22,049 nt of DNA from an uncultured Eubacteriales bacterium (GTDB lineage Bacteria; Bacillota; Clostridia; Oscillospirales; Oscillospiraceae). Location: the NCBI GenBank assembly GCA_934597725.1, contig CAKTSK010000031.1:1-22049 (forward strand). The letters run 5' to 3'. A model generated the notes under the pieces. It was not told the DNA's origin and searched no databases. It worked only from the letters and a program-made list of their open reading frames with translations. The translations under genes and the position numbers were made by a program. Below are positions 20,372-22,049 of this stretch, piece after piece (within the stretch, counting starts at the first letter, position 1; every line of letters begins with the position of its first letter).

Positions 20372-21853
20372 ATGAATACCCTGACAAGCATTTATCAAGA
20401 CATCGCCCAGCGCACAGCGGGGGATATCTACATCGGTGTGGTGGGCCCGGCCCGGACGGGGAAATCCACCTTCATCAAGCGCTTCATGGAGACCATGGTC
20501 CTGCCCAATATCCAGGACAGCTATCGCCGGGAGCGCGCCCGGGACGAGCTGCCGCAAAGCGGCTCCGGCCGCACGGTGATGACGGCCGAACCCAAGTTTG
20601 TGCCCGAGGAGGCGGCCCAGATCGACCTGGAGGGGGGCGGTTCCTGTGCGGTGCGCCTGGTGGACTGCGTGGGGTACCTGGTCCCCGGCGCGGTGGGGCA
20701 GCTGGAGGACGAGATGCCCCGGATGGTCCATACCCCTTGGTTTCCGCAGGAGATCCCCATGGCCGAGGCGGCGGAGATCGGGACCCGGAAGGTCATCGCA
20801 GAGCACGCGACCATTGGGTTGGTGGTGACCACCGACGGCACGATCACCGATCTGCCCCGGGAATCCTATCTGGAAGCAGAGGCCCGGGTGGTGGAGGAGC
20901 TGAAGGAGCTGGGCAAGCCCTTCCTGCTCCTGCTCAATTCTGCCCGCCCGGACGCGCCGGAGACCCAGGCGCTGCGGGAAGAGCTGGCCCAGCAGTATGA
21001 CGTCACCTGTCTGGCAGTGAGCTGCCTGGACCTGAACCAGCGAACGGTCACGGAAGTGCTGCAATCGGTGCTGTTTGAGTTCCCCTTGGAGGAGCTGCAG
21101 CTGTTCCTGCCGGATTGGGTAGATGCGCTGGCCCAGGATCATCCCATCAAGACGGCGGTGTTTGAAAGCATCCGGGGGGCGATGGGGAGCCTCAAGCGCA
21201 TTCGGGATGTGTCTCCGGCCGTAGAGCAGATGGCCCAGTGTGAACACGTCACAGCCGGAGAGGTCACGGCGATGCGCCTGGGGGCAGGAAGCTGCCAGGC
21301 CCGGCTGGCGCTGCCCCGGCGGCTGTTCTATGAAACCATGTCTCAGCAGACAGGATTTCCCGTTCACAATGACGGGGAGCTGCTGAGTCTGCTGCGGGAG
21401 TTGGCCCAGGTGCAATCGCAGTATAAAAAAGTTGCGGCAGCCATGGAAGAGGTCCGGGCGACAGGATATGGCATCGTGATCCCGGACGCGGAAGAACTGG
21501 AGCTGGCAGAGCCGGAGATCATCAAGCAGGGCAGCCGGTATGCCGTTCGGCTGCGGGCCAACGCCCCCAGTATCCACATGATCCGGGCGGACATCCAGGC
21601 GGAGGTCTCGCCCATTGTGGGCAGCGAGAAGCAGTCGGAGGATATGCTTGGCTTCTTGCTGCAGGAGTTTGAAGGGGAACCCCAGCGGATCTGGCAGTCC
21701 AATATCTTTGGGCGTTCGTTCCATGAGCTGATCAACGAAGACCTGGCCTCGAAACTCAAGCACATGCCGGAGGATGCGCGGGAGAAGATGCGGCAGACCT
21801 TGGAGAAGATCATCAACGAGGGGTCTGGCGGATTGATCTGTATCATTCTTTGA
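20372..21853 (+). CDS. spoIVA: stage IV sporulation protein A (SpoIVA)
   Basis: A 493-aa spore-coat morphogenetic ATPase (B. subtilis SpoIVA is 492 aa), which polymerises on the forespore surface in the mother cell to make the basement layer for the coat and is needed for cortex formation. The Walker A motif GPARTGKST is at residues 25-33, followed by TVMTAEPKFVPEEA (the conserved threonine pair and PKFVP) and the Walker B strand VRLVDCVGYLVPGA around D98. The typical MVHTPWFPQEIPMAEAAEIGTRKVI segment and the hydrophobic C terminus GGLICIIL, which docks to the membrane through SpoVM in the model organism, are also intact. ATG 20372 is preceded by GGAGGAGA. The gene is transcribed divergently from the LUD gene and is probably single. 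It shows that the host forms endospores. Confidence 0.98.
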   Translation: MNTLTSIYQDIAQRTAGDIYIGVVGPARTGKSTFIKRFMETMVLPNIQDSYRRERARDELPQSGSGRTVMTAEPKFVPEEAAQIDLEGGGSCAVRLVDCVGYLVPGAVGQLEDEMPRMVHTPWFPQEIPMAEAAEIGTRKVIAEHATIGLVVTTDGTITDLPRESYLEAEARVVEELKELGKPFLLLLNSARPDAPETQALREELAQQYDVTCLAVSCLDLNQRTVTEVLQSVLFEFPLEELQLFLPDWVDALAQDHPIKTAVFESIRGAMGSLKRIRDVSPAVEQMAQCEHVTAGEVTAMRLGAGSCQARLALPRRLFYETMSQQTGFPVHNDGELLSLLRELAQVQSQYKKVAAAMEEVRATGYGIVIPDAEELELAEPEIIKQGSRYAVRLRANAPSIHMIRADIQAEVSPIVGSEKQSEDMLGFLLQEFEGEPQRIWQSNIFGRSFHELINEDLASKLKHMPEDAREKMRQTLEKIINEGSGGLICIIL

Positions 21854-21861
21854 AAGGACGG

Positions 21862-22020
21862 ACCACGGTGGTTCGAGGGCCTGGGACCGACGGCGTTGGT
21901 CCCGCCGGGCGCCGTTCTCGACGGCGGGGATTTGCCTACTGTAGGCAACGACAGTGGGAGGCGCCGCCTCCGGGGGGGCCACTGCCCGTGGCGGGGCCTG
22001 CTTTCTCTGGAGAAAGCAGG
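21862..22020. repeat. cluster of palindromes after spoIVA
   Basis: The gene-free stretch to the window edge holds closely packed inverted repeats. They are ACCACGGTGGT (21862-21872), a 6-bp stem at 21883-21903, a 7-bp stem at 21901-21928, TTGCCTA/TAGGCAA at 21932-21948, GGAGGC/GCCTCC at 21957-21971, a 5-bp stem at 21978-21992, and an 11-bp stem with a 2-nt loop at 21997-22020. GC is very high. It may be a terminator region plus a dispersed palindromic repeat unit, or a structured RNA. No U-run follows any of the stems. No ORF is credible here. Confidence 0.55.
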
Positions 22021-22049
22021 GGAAAGAGCACCAGGAAGGGCAATGCTGC

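Noticed and set aside
20195..21982. A 595-codon open frame antisense to spoIVA
   Set aside because: The spoIVA frame has full family motifs and a good start; the antisense product has skewed composition and no motif, and includes palindromic DNA past the gene.
1..22049. CRISPR array, tRNA, rRNA or insertion sequence
   Set aside because: No regularly spaced repeats, cloverleaf or rRNA-like stretches, and no transposase gene apart from the serine recombinase were seen on either strand.

Overview
The window most likely comes from a GC-rich, spore-forming, gut-type anaerobic Clostridia, probably Oscillospiraceae and near Flavonifractor or Lawsonibacter. The lineage is an inference. It rests on spoIVA, an SLH-anchored surface lysozyme, a DUF4317 gene, an EFR1-type flavodoxin/ferredoxin, a 2-hydroxyacyl-CoA dehydratase system, and strong AGGAGG ribosome binding sites with about 60% GC over most of the window. 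No rRNA, tRNA, CRISPR array or intact insertion sequence was seen. No gene-free stretch exceeds 300 bases; the longest are about 213 bp (11156-11368), 196 bp (21854-22049) and 193 bp (20179-20371).

Layout, left half. 1-1099: end of an acyl-CoA thioesterase-like gene, then uppP and a terminator. 1172-2456: secreted GH25 lysozyme with three SLH repeats, convergent with a DUF4317 gene (2459-3601, minus). 3733-5444: a 56-aa ORF overlapping a large serine recombinase gene, with no visible phage or transposon partners. 5454-6170 (minus): a compact operon with a palindromic operator over its promoter, an 18-aa membrane peptide, a three-helix membrane protein and an Xre-type regulator. 6185-9710 (minus): a TetM-like ribosomal GTPase carrying a C-terminal YacP/Rae1-type NYN nuclease domain, followed by a short-chain dehydrogenase and a terminator.

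Layout, right half. 9753-11213 (minus): an AT-richer TetR-EFR1 pair, divergent from a MATE efflux gene (11369-12757). 12843-15218 (minus): marR-marR-citrate synthase, with a palindrome at the promoter start site. 15332-18231 (minus): a 2-hydroxyacyl-CoA dehydratase subunit, then a second dehydratase subunit fused in frame to its ATP-dependent activator; the activator part keeps its own ribosome binding site and start codon. 18333-19430 (minus): a DUF2974 alpha/beta hydrolase. 19468-20178 (minus): a LUD-domain gene with an odd 3' extension. 20372-21853: spoIVA, followed by a dense cluster of palindromes running to the window edge.

The best candidates for unusual biology are the GTPase-NYN fusion (one polypeptide that could both bind the ribosomal A site and cut mRNA), the dehydratase-activator fusion with an embedded start site, and the self-regulated micropeptide/membrane protein/Xre operon. 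Functional statements come from recognised motifs and family knowledge; no searches were run.
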